Part shown: piece after piece, positions 24,970 to 32,547 of the stretch
Numbering within the stretch: position 1 is the stretch's first letter
How the letters are laid out: the number at the start of each line of letters is the position of its first letter
Assembly: GCA_021372475.1 (NCBI GenBank)
Contig: JAJFUJ010000045.1
Coordinates: 1 to 34,612, forward strand
DNA from: Chloroflexota bacterium
GTDB taxonomy: Bacteria; Chloroflexota; Anaerolineae; UBA1429
Direction: 5' to 3'
DNA length: 34,612 nucleotides
The notes under the pieces: generated by a model
Told to the model about the DNA's origin: nothing
The model's input: only the letters and a program-made list of their open reading frames with translations
Database searches by the model: none
Made by a program: the position numbers and the translations under genes

Positions 24970-25809
24970 ATGACGACCAGGATTGTAACCGATAGCACCT
25001 GCGATCTGCCTTCTGAGCTAATTATACGCCTGGGAATACGCGTCCTCCCGCTGTATATCCATGTCAACAACCACGATTATCTGGATGGCATTGATATGAC
25101 GCGCGAGGAGTTTTATATGCGTTTGCCTTCTTTCGTTGATTTCCCGAGGACAGCGGTGCCTTCACCTATGAAGCTCCATGCTATGTACGATGAGCTGGCA
25201 AACGAGGGAGCTAGTGCAATACTGTCGATCCATATCTCGGAAACGTTGAGTGCGGCAGTTCAGGTGGCCCGCGCTGCTGCAGCAGAAACTACCTCCGTGC
25301 CGGTGACCGTGCTTGACTCCCGCCAGCTCAGCCTGGGTACCGGCTTTCTAGTGCATAAGGCCGCTGAAATGGCTGCGGCAGGAAGCTCTGTCAGGGATAT
25401 CCTTGAGGTCTTGCAGGACCAGATAAAAAGGACCCAGGTATGGGCAGCATTGGATACCCTTACCTACCTGCGTCGCAGCGGCCGGATGAACAGCGTCGTA
25501 TCGACCTTGGGCGAACTGTTACAGATAAGACCGATCCTGAAGATGATAAATGGCGTCTCTGTTGCTGAAAAGACCCGCACACATGAACACGCTGTTGCCA
25601 GACTGGTTGGCGCGCTGCGGGCTTGCGCTCCACTAGAGAGGCTCGCATTCCTGCATTCGGATGCGCTGGCCCAGGCGCAGGCTTTTCAGAGTCTTGTCCG
25701 CGATCTTTTACCAAGTAAGGAGACCTGGTTCGAGGAGATTAATCCTGTCCTGGGAGCACATATTGGGCCGGGCGCGGTCGGCTTTGCCTGTATTTCTAAA
25801 GCACAGTAA
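24970..25809 (+). CDS. DegV family fatty-acid-binding protein
   Basis: A 279-residue cytosolic DegV/FakB-type protein. The N-terminal TRIVTDSTCDLPSEL segment, the PSP motif at TAVPSPMKL and LDSRQLSLGTGFLV are the family's fatty-acid and phosphotransfer region. TLTYLRRSGRMN is the second conserved block. In Gram-positive bacteria FakB paralogues deliver fatty acids to the FakA kinase for phospholipid synthesis. Start ATG 24970 is used because the upstream in-frame extension lies within the previous gene. Position next to DUF1295 suggests a lipid-related role for this gene row. Confidence 0.92.
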   Translation: MTTRIVTDSTCDLPSELIIRLGIRVLPLYIHVNNHDYLDGIDMTREEFYMRLPSFVDFPRTAVPSPMKLHAMYDELANEGASAILSIHISETLSAAVQVARAAAAETTSVPVTVLDSRQLSLGTGFLVHKAAEMAAAGSSVRDILEVLQDQIKRTQVWAALDTLTYLRRSGRMNSVVSTLGELLQIRPILKMINGVSVAEKTRTHEHAVARLVGALRACAPLERLAFLHSDALAQAQAFQSLVRDLLPSKETWFEEINPVLGAHIGPGAVGFACISKAQ

Positions 25810-25820
25810 GGGAGGAGGCG

Positions 25821-26612
25821 ATGAGCTGGATAGCGATATACGGTATTGGCCTGCTGACTATCTTTAGTTTGATGGTATTGCTTTGGCTCATCAGCCTACG
25901 GCTTAGGAACGCAAGCATCGTCGACGTCTTCTGGGGGGCAGGATTCGTGGTTGCAGCCTGGCTTTATTTTGCGCTATCTCCAGAAGGCTACATAGTGCGG
26001 AAATTGCTAGCTGCTGGCCTGGTGACCATCTGGGGTATGCGTCTGACATTGCACATTCTGCGGCGCAACTGGGGCAAGCCGGAGGACTTTCGCTACCAAA
26101 AGTGGCGCCGCGAGGCGGGTGATACATGGTGGTGGCGGAGCTTGTTCAAGGTATTCTTGCTGCAAGGCTTGCTGATGGGTATTATCTCGGCGCCGCTCTT
26201 GGCGGTACAGGTTTTTAGTGCCCCCGATTACTTGACCATTTTCGATTACCTGGGACTGGCGCTATGGGCGTTAGGCTTCTTCTTTGAGGCTGTCGGCGAT
26301 TGTCAGTTATCGCGCTTCAAAGCGCTGCCCGAAAACAAAGGAAAAACTATGGATCGGGGATTGTGGCGCTATACACGCCATCCGAACTATTTCGGGGACG
26401 CTACGCAGTGGTGGGGGTACTATATGCTCTCGTTGGCAGCCGGCGGCTGGTGGAGCATATTCAGCCCGCTGCTCATGACTTTTATGCTCCGCAGGGTCTC
26501 AGGCGTCGCGCTGCTGGAAAAAACGATGGTAACGCGGCCCGGCTATATCGAGTATGTTGCCAGGACAAATGCATTTATACCATGGTTCCCGCGCAGAGGC
26601 AAGGACGAATAA
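25821..26612 (+). CDS. DUF1295 membrane protein (steroid 5-alpha-reductase-like)
   Basis: A 263-residue integral membrane protein with about six helices. SIVDVFWGAGFVVAAW near the N-terminus and GLWRYTRHPNYFGD (about residues 179-192) are the DUF1295 signatures; the latter is shared with isoprenylcysteine methyltransferases and sterol reductases and binds a cofactor. GGGAGGAGG precedes the ATG. DUF1295 genes have been reported in light-induced, LitR-controlled sets in other bacteria, in keeping with the CarH-like regulator here. The reaction is unknown. Confidence 0.9.
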   Translation: MSWIAIYGIGLLTIFSLMVLLWLISLRLRNASIVDVFWGAGFVVAAWLYFALSPEGYIVRKLLAAGLVTIWGMRLTLHILRRNWGKPEDFRYQKWRREAGDTWWWRSLFKVFLLQGLLMGIISAPLLAVQVFSAPDYLTIFDYLGLALWALGFFFEAVGDCQLSRFKALPENKGKTMDRGLWRYTRHPNYFGDATQWWGYYMLSLAAGGWWSIFSPLLMTFMLRRVSGVALLEKTMVTRPGYIEYVARTNAFIPWFPRRGKDE

Positions 26613-26676
26613 TGCTGATGAATTGCCAAGTCTCTTAGGCGGGATTCGCGCTACACTGCACTTCCTAGCTACTTTT

Positions 26677-26705
26677 TTGCCTAAATATGGGCTTTAGCCT
26701 ATACT
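26677..26705 (+). promoter_or_regulatory. Promoter of the NrdD radical-domain gene
   Basis: TTGCCT (26677-26682, 4 of 6), a 17-base spacer and TATACT (26700-26705, 5 of 6). It lies about 50 bases before the ATG at 26760. With the downstream terminator it marks a single-gene transcript. Confidence 0.55.
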
Positions 26706-26759
26706 ACCTACTAGATAGCGGATTCAAGTTTTAAATAAATGCAACAGGAGGCTATTGAT

Positions 26760-26975
26760 ATGTCCGAAGAAACCAACAAGCAACCGGATGTATGTGGGCA
26801 GCCGTGCGAGGTGTATTCCCGCGTAGTTGGTTATCTGCGCCCGGTGCAGCAGTGGAACAAAGGGAAAAAAGCGGAATATGCGCAGCGACGCGTATTTACA
26901 ACGCCAACCCAGGAGGACCCGCAGGAAACCGAGAAGATAAACGCGCAGATCCAGCGTCGTTTTGGTGCTTTTTAG
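26760..26975 (+). CDS. Stand-alone glycyl-radical domain of class III ribonucleotide reductase (NrdD-like)
   Basis: A 71-residue protein. EVYSRVVGYLRPVQQWNKGK (residues 17-36) matches the C-terminal glycyl-radical segment of anaerobic ribonucleotide reductase, where RVxGYL holds the radical glycine (here Gly24) and WNxGKxxE follows. CGQPC (12-16) keeps one Cys pair that would belong to the zinc ribbon preceding this segment. The whole catalytic barrel is absent. It is not a decayed end of a longer gene: it has its own AGGAGG (26746-26751), promoter and terminator. The arrangement recalls YfiD/GrcA, a detached radical domain of pyruvate formate-lyase that replaces a damaged one. That function here is inference. 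Confidence 0.8.
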   Translation: MSEETNKQPDVCGQPCEVYSRVVGYLRPVQQWNKGKKAEYAQRRVFTTPTQEDPQETEKINAQIQRRFGAF

Positions 26976-26989
26976 CTAATCGACCCTAT

Positions 26990-27029
26990 ACATAGGACGC
27001 TGACTCAGTGTTGGGCCGGCGTCCTATGT
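26990..27029 (+). terminator. Hairpin after the NrdD-like gene
   Basis: An 11-bp perfect stem ACATAGGACGC (26990-27000) with GCGTCCTATGT (27019-27029), an 18-base loop, then TTATC. The T-run is short, but the stem and its place between convergent genes support a terminator. Confidence 0.65.
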
Positions 27030-27100
27030 TTATCTGCATATAATGAGCAGAATGTTATACAACTCAACTGCCGGTTATCTGCAATCGGCGGCTCGCTCGC

Positions 27101-27934
27101 TTATCTTGCTGTATCGCGGCCGTATATCCACCAATAAACCGTGCCGACCAGGCCGGCCCCGCCGATGATGTTGCCGATAGTAACGGGCACCAGGTTATTC
27201 CATAGAAACTGGCCGATCGTCACATTGGCACCGTTCAGCATCCCCAGCGGAATGAAAAACATGTTGGCCACAGAGTGCTCCGACCCAAGGGCCACAAAAG
27301 CCATAATCGGGAACCAGATTGCCAGGATTTTACCAGCGATATCATCAGCCGCCGTCGCCATCCACACAGCCAAACACACCAGCCAGTTGCACAGGATACC
27401 GCGCAGGAGCGCCTGTCCCCAGGGAATTTTGATCTTGGCTTCGGCGATGCTTTTGGCAGCCAGTCCGAGCTTGTACGGCAACGAGGCTGTGGCTAAGTCT
27501 GCCGGCGCCGGGCCGCTGGCATTAATCAAACCAGAAAGGTAAGCCATAAAAAACGCGACAAACAGGGCGCCGATAAAGTTGCCGATATACACGACGCCCC
27601 AATTGCGGAATAGGTTCTTCCATTTGGCGGCACCCGAAAGGCAAGCCGGCATCAGTACGCCCGTATTGCCGGTGAAAAGTTCAGCGCCTGCGATGACTAC
27701 GAGCATAAGTCCTACAGGGAAGACGGCAGCGAATAACAGCTTGCCCAATCCTGGATTAGCCGTGCTGACGGCGGGGCTGCCGCTGCCCACAGTAATGGCC
27801 AGCATTCCGCCAATGGCGATGAATGCTCCGGCCAGAAAGCCTAATATCAACTGTTTGGGAACGGATAAACTGGCCTTGGTGCAGCCTGCTGCGCTGGCGG
27901 CTTCCACGATCGCCTTGGGTGATTTGAACGGCAT
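27101..27934 (-). CDS. Formate/nitrite transporter (FNT) family channel
   Basis: A 277-residue FNT channel with six membrane helices. GAELFTGNT (83-91) is the helix-break signature, and GSEHSVANMFFIP (217-229) contains the central His220, equivalent to FocA His209. These proteins carry formate, nitrite, hydrosulfide or lactate, and the substrate cannot be fixed from these motifs. The open frame extends 108 codons upstream with a non-family sequence. ATG 27934 has GAGGAA just before it and matches the family's N-terminus. It has its own promoter, although it follows the signalling operon on the same strand. Confidence 0.93.
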   Translation of the reverse strand: MPFKSPKAIVEAASAAGCTKASLSVPKQLILGFLAGAFIAIGGMLAITVGSGSPAVSTANPGLGKLLFAAVFPVGLMLVVIAGAELFTGNTGVLMPACLSGAAKWKNLFRNWGVVYIGNFIGALFVAFFMAYLSGLINASGPAPADLATASLPYKLGLAAKSIAEAKIKIPWGQALLRGILCNWLVCLAVWMATAADDIAGKILAIWFPIMAFVALGSEHSVANMFFIPLGMLNGANVTIGQFLWNNLVPVTIGNIIGGAGLVGTVYWWIYGRDTAR

Positions 27935-27967
27935 TTGCTGTTCCTCTCTGATATATAGTTTGGCGCT

Positions 27968-27973
27968 ATTATA
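27968..27973 (-). promoter_or_regulatory. -10 box of the FNT gene
   Basis: A perfect TATAAT on the minus strand (complement of 27968-27973), about 33 bases before the ATG. No good -35 hexamer is seen at 17 bases, so an activator may be needed. Confidence 0.5.
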
Positions 27974-28088
27974 CTGCCAATCGTGAATTTTGATGAAGCG
28001 GCAGCGCCGCATAGGCAGGCCAGTTTGCGGGGTTTCTCCGCTGTGGAAAACCGTTGGCTCGATTTCTATATGGCCAGGCTCAATCTGG

Positions 28089-29459
28089 CTACTCGCTTCG
28101 CGGCAGTTCAAAGTTGAACGTACTGCCCTTCCCTTTGACCGATTCGACCCAGATGCGCCCGCTATACCGCGTGATAATCTCTTTAACGATCGACAATCCC
28201 AGGCCGGTGCCTTGTGCAGAGGTTTGTTTGGCGGTCTCGGTTCGGTAAAATGGCTCAAATATCATCGCTTGTTCTTCGGGCGTCATCCCGATGCCGGTAT
28301 CGCGCACACTGCCGCGCACCTGGCCGTCGTCGGCTGCCACGGTGATATCGATTTTACCCCCAGCCGGCGTGTATTTGATGGCGTTGGATACCAGGTTCAT
28401 CCAGACCTGCTTGATATGCTCGCTTTCCGCGCGCACTAGCAGCCCTTTGGGTGCCTGAATAGTTATCCCGAGCTGTTTGGCTTGAGCGCGCACTTGCATC
28501 AGGTCCAGCACATCCATCAGGACGCTGGAAGCGTCCACCGTGGTGACAGTGGCAGGCGCCTTGGGTTCCTGGGCATGCACTAAATCAAGGAGGTCGGCGA
28601 TAAGGTCCAACTGGTCGCGTGCGCGTAGTTCTGCCCGCGTAATGATTTCGTTGAACCGTTCGGCAGGCACATAGCCATCCAAAATCAGGCGCAAATAGCT
28701 CTGGATTGCGGCAACCGGCGCACGCAGCTCGTGAGTGACCAGGCGGATGAACATAGCCCGTGAATGGTCCAGTTCCTTCAGACGCTCGTTTAGCTTTGCC
28801 AACTCGCCGGCGCGCAACTCACAGGCGAGGTCGGCATCATAGAGCTGGCGTTCGCCTTCGCGCAGGCGCGAGATAATGCCGGAAATAAAGAACGCCACAA
28901 TGAGGTTCAGGCTAATCAATACCAAAGAGATTGATACGACGTGCATCGGTTCAGTGTAGCGGCCCGGCAGGCGATATCCGGCCAAGTTGTAGTGGGGAAT
29001 CACCCCGCCGGCTTCGCATAGGAGCAAAGCCACCCACACTATGCTGGCTGCCGTCGCATAGATAAGGCTGGCGCGCTGCGTTGTCAGCATACTGGCGGTT
29101 AATACCAGCAACACATAATAGGCAGCAAAAGGATTCTCCAACCCGCCGGTAAAGTGCATTATCATGGTAAAGGCGACGAGATCGGCAGCCAACTGCATAT
29201 AAATGATCAAAGCATGGGTCTCGCGCGGCGCGTTGCGGCTGGTTAAGCGGCGGGTAAGAATCCAAAAGAGACCATTATAGCAAAAGATGACGGCCAAAGT
29301 AGCCCATAGTGCGTTCAAAGGCAGGCTGACGTGCAGCACATAGTGCACGATGAGCACCAATCCCAAGGCAAAGCCAGTAGCCGGCCAGCGAACCGTTACC
29401 AGCCAGCGGCTGCGCTCCCCCAATTCACGATCGAGCGGGATGCGTAATATCTCTGTCAC
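28089..29459 (-). CDS. Membrane sensor histidine kinase with RegB-like GGxxNPF motif
   Basis: A 456-residue sensor kinase. Six predicted helices fill residues 25-198. Between helices 3 and 4 is FTGGLENPF (103-111), the GGxxNPF heptapeptide that in RegB/PrrB binds quinone. A short linker leads to the HisKA domain with THELRAP (His243). The HATPase domain follows with NLVSNAIKY (355-363), DTGIGM (387-392) and GTGLGLSIVKEI (417-428). GGAGGAG precedes the ATG. It is the last gene of the seven-gene operon that also encodes NuoEF and three receivers. A redox or quinone signal is a reasonable inference; the RegB redox Cys beside the H-box is not seen. Confidence 0.9.
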   Translation of the reverse strand: MTEILRIPLDRELGERSRWLVTVRWPATGFALGLVLIVHYVLHVSLPLNALWATLAVIFCYNGLFWILTRRLTSRNAPRETHALIIYMQLAADLVAFTMIMHFTGGLENPFAAYYVLLVLTASMLTTQRASLIYATAASIVWVALLLCEAGGVIPHYNLAGYRLPGRYTEPMHVVSISLVLISLNLIVAFFISGIISRLREGERQLYDADLACELRAGELAKLNERLKELDHSRAMFIRLVTHELRAPVAAIQSYLRLILDGYVPAERFNEIITRAELRARDQLDLIADLLDLVHAQEPKAPATVTTVDASSVLMDVLDLMQVRAQAKQLGITIQAPKGLLVRAESEHIKQVWMNLVSNAIKYTPAGGKIDITVAADDGQVRGSVRDTGIGMTPEEQAMIFEPFYRTETAKQTSAQGTGLGLSIVKEIITRYSGRIWVESVKGKGSTFNFELPRSE

Positions 29460-29472
29460 CGCTCCTCCTTAT

Positions 29473-29955
29473 TTAGGGCAGACCAAAGACATCCCGCCAG
29501 GCAGCGATCGCTGCCGGGGCTTCCTGGCCGCCGATAACGCAGGTGATAGTGGAGATGGAGGTGCTGACTGCCAGGATGTTGATACCGGCGTTCGCCAGGG
29601 CGCCGAACGCGTTGCCGGCGATGCCAGGGCGTTCGCGAAAGTCAGGCCCGTATATCGAAATTAGCGCAACCTCGTTGTTAACAGTTACCTTACGCGCATT
29701 AAGCCCCTGAGCCACACGCTGCATCGCTACCAGGACGCGAGCACAGTCGCTTTCATCCACGCAGAACTGCACATGGGACTCGTTATTCAAGTCGATGCTC
29801 TGCACAATGAACTGGGCGTTCAGGTGTTCGCGCCCCAACGCGTTGAATATAGCGCTCACGAGCCCGGGCCGGTCGGGGGTCGACATGACCCCGACAAGGC
29901 ACAAATGAGGTATATGGATTATGCCGCCCGCTGTGGCTCGTTTTTCTCCTGCCAT
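29473..29955 (-). CDS. Twin-ACT-domain protein resembling the aspartokinase regulatory region
   Basis: A 160-residue soluble protein made of two ACT domains. The first (about 18-85) has STPDRPGLVSAIFNALGREH and IVQSIDL, like the effector-binding ACT of aspartate kinase. The second (about 95-158) has GPDFRERPGIAGNAFGAL and STSISTITCVI, like the aspartokinase TS-eIsIsCvi segment. The kinase domain is missing. Such ACT pairs bind amino acids such as lysine or threonine. A GGAGG site precedes the ATG. It lies 13 bases from the histidine kinase and 39 bases from a receiver gene, so it probably feeds an amino-acid signal into this circuit. No partner is shown. Confidence 0.85.
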   Translation of the reverse strand: MAGEKRATAGGIIHIPHLCLVGVMSTPDRPGLVSAIFNALGREHLNAQFIVQSIDLNNESHVQFCVDESDCARVLVAMQRVAQGLNARKVTVNNEVALISIYGPDFRERPGIAGNAFGALANAGINILAVSTSISTITCVIGGQEAPAAIAAWRDVFGLP

Positions 29956-29994
29956 AGCAACCTCCGCAAACAGCCAGGGTTCAGGCTGAAGCCT

Positions 29995-30375
29995 TTATCC
30001 TTTGGCCAACAACCGCGATACACGTTTAAGCAGATCGTCCGGGGCGATTGGCTTGGAGACGAACTCATCAATATGGATATACTCATCGGTCGGGAACAGC
30101 GCGGCGTAATCGCTGTTGGCTATCGATGTGACCATCAGGATGGGAATCCTGGCCTGCTCGGGAACGCTTGCCATCTGCTGGCTAACATACAGCCCGTCCA
30201 GTACTGTTTTCATGATTACGTCAAGTATCACCAGATCGGGTCGGCCATCATGCACTTTACGCAAGCCCACGTCGCCGTCGGCCGCGCTTTCCACCCGGTG
30301 CCCCGCTCTTTCCAGGACCATGCGCGTCGCCTCAACAAAATCGGGGTCGTCATCAACCACTAGAATTGTAGCCAT
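29995..30375 (-). CDS. Single-domain response regulator (receiver only), copy 1
   Basis: A 126-residue CheY-like receiver. The acidic pocket is VVDDDPDF (6-13), the phosphoacceptor is Asp52 in VILDVIM, the switch Thr is in MVTS, and Lys108 is in SKPIAP. There is no output domain. It shares PTDEYIHIDEFVSKP with the receiver fused to the AsnC-type regulator at the head of the operon, so the two are recent relatives. GAGGAGG precedes the ATG. It lies between nuoF and the ACT gene and is a likely target of the histidine kinase. Confidence 0.92.
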   Translation of the reverse strand: MATILVVDDDPDFVEATRMVLERAGHRVESAADGDVGLRKVHDGRPDLVILDVIMKTVLDGLYVSQQMASVPEQARIPILMVTSIANSDYAALFPTDEYIHIDEFVSKPIAPDDLLKRVSRLLAKG

Positions 30376-30389
30376 GATGTCCTCCTCGC

Positions 30390-31682
30390 TTACGCAATTA
30401 GAACCGAGTGCTGCGGGTTCTCTTTCACCGCGCAGTAACCATCCCTGATATGCTGCTCGAACTCGTCATTGAACAACCTTAATCCACTGCGTATTGGCGC
30501 GACCAGGGCTTCGCCAAAGGGGCACAAGGTGCGCCCTGCGATTCCGTCACATAACGACTGCAGATTGTCCAAGTCGCCCGGCTTGCCATGGCCGGCCTCG
30601 ACGTGTTCGAGAATGTCCAGCGCGCGCTGCGAACCGACACGGCAGGGAGTGCACTTGCCGCATGACTCGTGGCCGAAGAAGCGCGTGGCACGCCTGACAA
30701 CGTCCACCATGCAGGTGCGTTCGTTCATCACGATGACTGCGCCGGTGCCCAGCGCGGAACCCGCGGCCGGCAGCGATTCAAAATCCATGCGCACATCGAG
30801 CTGTTCGCCGGTCAGAAAGGGGGTCGAGGCGCCGCCGGGGATGACGGCTTTGATGCGGTGGCTGCCCGGCACGCCGCCGGCATAATCCTCGATAAGCTCC
30901 CGCAAGGTAATGCCGAGGGGCGCTTCATACACGCCGCGCTGGTACACGTGCCCGCTGACACAGAATATCTTGGGACCGGTGCTCTTCTCTGTGCCGATGG
31001 TGCTGTACCATTCCGCGCCATGGTTGACAATGTGAGGGATATTCGCGAGCGTTTCCACATTGTGCACCAGAGTTGGCTGCTGCCAGAAACCGCGCTCCGT
31101 CGGGAAAGGCGGCTTGATGCGCGGCTCGCCGCGGAACCCGCTGAGCGATTCGATCATCGCCGTTTCCTCACCGCAAATATAGGCGCCGGCGCCACGGTGC
31201 ACCGTCATGTCAACGCTAAAGCTACTGCCGAGGATGTTGCGTCCGAGATAATGGTGCTCGTAAGCATCGCTTATCGCTTTGTTCCAGCGTTTGAATCCCA
31301 GAAAGAACTCGCCTCGGATATACACATAGATGCGCGATGCGCCGACCGCGTAAGCAGTGATAATTGCACCCTCGATGATCTGGTGGGGGTCGCATTCCAC
31401 CAGCACGCGGTCTTTGAAGGTGCCCGGCTCACCCTCGTCGGTGTTGACGCATAATACCTTGGGCATCTCTTCCTTGGGCATAAAGCTCCACTTGAGCCCG
31501 GTCGGGAACCCCGCGCCGCCTCGGCCGCGCAGCTTGGAACGTTTGACCAGGTCGATCAATTCCTCGGGCTTATAGTCCCTGAGCGCCTTTTCGAGCGCCT
31601 GATAACCGCCGTTAGCTTGATATACACCGAGCGTCTCGCTGCGGGGCAACTTGACGCGCTTTAGTAGAATCGGGTCAAACAT
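30390..31682 (-). CDS. nuoF: NuoF-like NADH-binding flavoprotein subunit
   Basis: A 430-residue subunit of NADH:acceptor oxidoreductases. LRGRGGAGFPTGLKW (51-65) is the NADH/FMN loop, and GAGAYICGEETAM (164-176) is the second FMN/NADH motif. Cys341, Cys344 and Cys347 in ESCGKCTPC with Cys387 in TLCPFGEA bind the N3 [4Fe-4S] cluster. The length matches NuoF of complex I and not HydB, which has extra N- and C-terminal iron-sulfur domains. A GGGGAGG site precedes the ATG. nuoE lies two bases upstream, but no nuoG, hydrogenase or formate dehydrogenase subunit is in the window, so the electron acceptor is unknown. Confidence 0.94.
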   Translation of the reverse strand: MFDPILLKRVKLPRSETLGVYQANGGYQALEKALRDYKPEELIDLVKRSKLRGRGGAGFPTGLKWSFMPKEEMPKVLCVNTDEGEPGTFKDRVLVECDPHQIIEGAIITAYAVGASRIYVYIRGEFFLGFKRWNKAISDAYEHHYLGRNILGSSFSVDMTVHRGAGAYICGEETAMIESLSGFRGEPRIKPPFPTERGFWQQPTLVHNVETLANIPHIVNHGAEWYSTIGTEKSTGPKIFCVSGHVYQRGVYEAPLGITLRELIEDYAGGVPGSHRIKAVIPGGASTPFLTGEQLDVRMDFESLPAAGSALGTGAVIVMNERTCMVDVVRRATRFFGHESCGKCTPCRVGSQRALDILEHVEAGHGKPGDLDNLQSLCDGIAGRTLCPFGEALVAPIRSGLRLFNDEFEQHIRDGYCAVKENPQHSVLIA

Positions 31683-31684
31683 AT

Positions 31685-32128
31685 TTAACCTCCCCGCAAT
31701 TCATCCAGCAACATATCGACGCGATCGGCCGTCAGGTTTTCGTAGAGCGTATCGTTGACGCGCATGGCCGGCGAAGAGCTGCACGAGGCCAGGCACTGCA
31801 CCATCTGCAAAGTAAAGAGACCGTCGGTTGTTGTCTCGCCCGGGCATATGTGTAACTTATTTTGAATATAAGCTGCCAGGTTCTCGGCGCCATCGGCCAG
31901 GTAACACGACAACCCCTCACAAACCTGCAGCACATAGCGGCCGGCCGGCTGTGTACGGAACATTGAGTAAAATGTGGCGGTCTCGTACACCTGAGCCGGG
32001 CTGATGCCCAACCGCGCACTCACCCGCTCCAGGGCATCGGGGGTGAGCGAGCCATACTGCTCCTGGGCGATATACAAGGCCGTCAGCAGCATCGCGCGTT
32101 TCGCAGGATCGGGCAGTACCTTGGTCAT
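31685..32128 (-). CDS. nuoE: NuoE-like [2Fe-2S] thioredoxin-fold subunit
   Basis: A 147-residue subunit. The N-terminal helical part leads to the thioredoxin-like domain with Cys70-x4-Cys75 (VCEGLSC) and Cys112-x3-Cys116 (QCLASC), the four ligands of the N1a [2Fe-2S] cluster. ETATFYSMF (49-57) is the usual NuoE helix. AAGGAGG precedes the ATG. It is two bases ahead of nuoF, so the pair forms a minimal diaphorase. It sits between two receiver genes inside a regulatory operon, which is not the usual complex I context. Confidence 0.93.
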   Translation of the reverse strand: MTKVLPDPAKRAMLLTALYIAQEQYGSLTPDALERVSARLGISPAQVYETATFYSMFRTQPAGRYVLQVCEGLSCYLADGAENLAAYIQNKLHICPGETTTDGLFTLQMVQCLASCSSSPAMRVNDTLYENLTADRVDMLLDELRGG

Positions 32129-32142
32129 ACCATATACCTCCT

Positions 32143-32535
32143 TTAGTCAAACCGCTTGACCATCTCGCTGACGCGCTTGAGCAATTCCGACGGCGCAATC
32201 GGCTTACTCATAAAAGCTACTGAACCGCCGTCCTCAGACCTGCCCAGCAGGTCGTCGTCCTCTGTGGATACGATCGCCGAAACCATCAGAATCGGGATAT
32301 GCGTCAGGCGTTCATCGGTCTTGATCTCCAGGTCGATAGAAAGGCCGTTCATGGAGCGGGCCAGCATCACATCGGCAATGACGAGGTCGGGCGGCGTGCG
32401 GTGCAGCGCTCGCAGCCCCTCTACCACGGTCTGCGCTGTCTCGACACGGTATCCACCAGCCTCGAGCACGATGCGCACATAACTGTTAAAATCCTGATCA
32501 TCATCGATCACTAGAATGCGTTTCGGGTACATCAT
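32143..32535 (-). CDS. Single-domain response regulator (receiver only), copy 2
   Basis: A 130-residue CheY-like receiver with the pocket VIDDDQDF (9-16), phosphoacceptor Asp55 in VIADVML and Lys111 in MSKPIAP. The loop before the Lys is longer and acidic (STEDDDLLGRSEDGG), unlike the other two receivers in the operon. No output domain. The first two codons are both ATG (32535 and 32532); the second is better spaced from AGGGA. It is 14 bases upstream of nuoE. Confidence 0.9.
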   Translation of the reverse strand: MMYPKRILVIDDDQDFNSYVRIVLEAGGYRVETAQTVVEGLRALHRTPPDLVIADVMLARSMNGLSIDLEIKTDERLTHIPILMVSAIVSTEDDDLLGRSEDGGSVAFMSKPIAPSELLKRVSEMVKRFD

Positions 32536-32547
32536 CGTCCCTGGCCT

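Noticed and set aside
30390-32128. HydBC subunits of an electron-bifurcating [FeFe]-hydrogenase
   Set aside because: The flavin subunit is only 430 residues and lacks the extra iron-sulfur domains of HydB, and no hydA is in the window.
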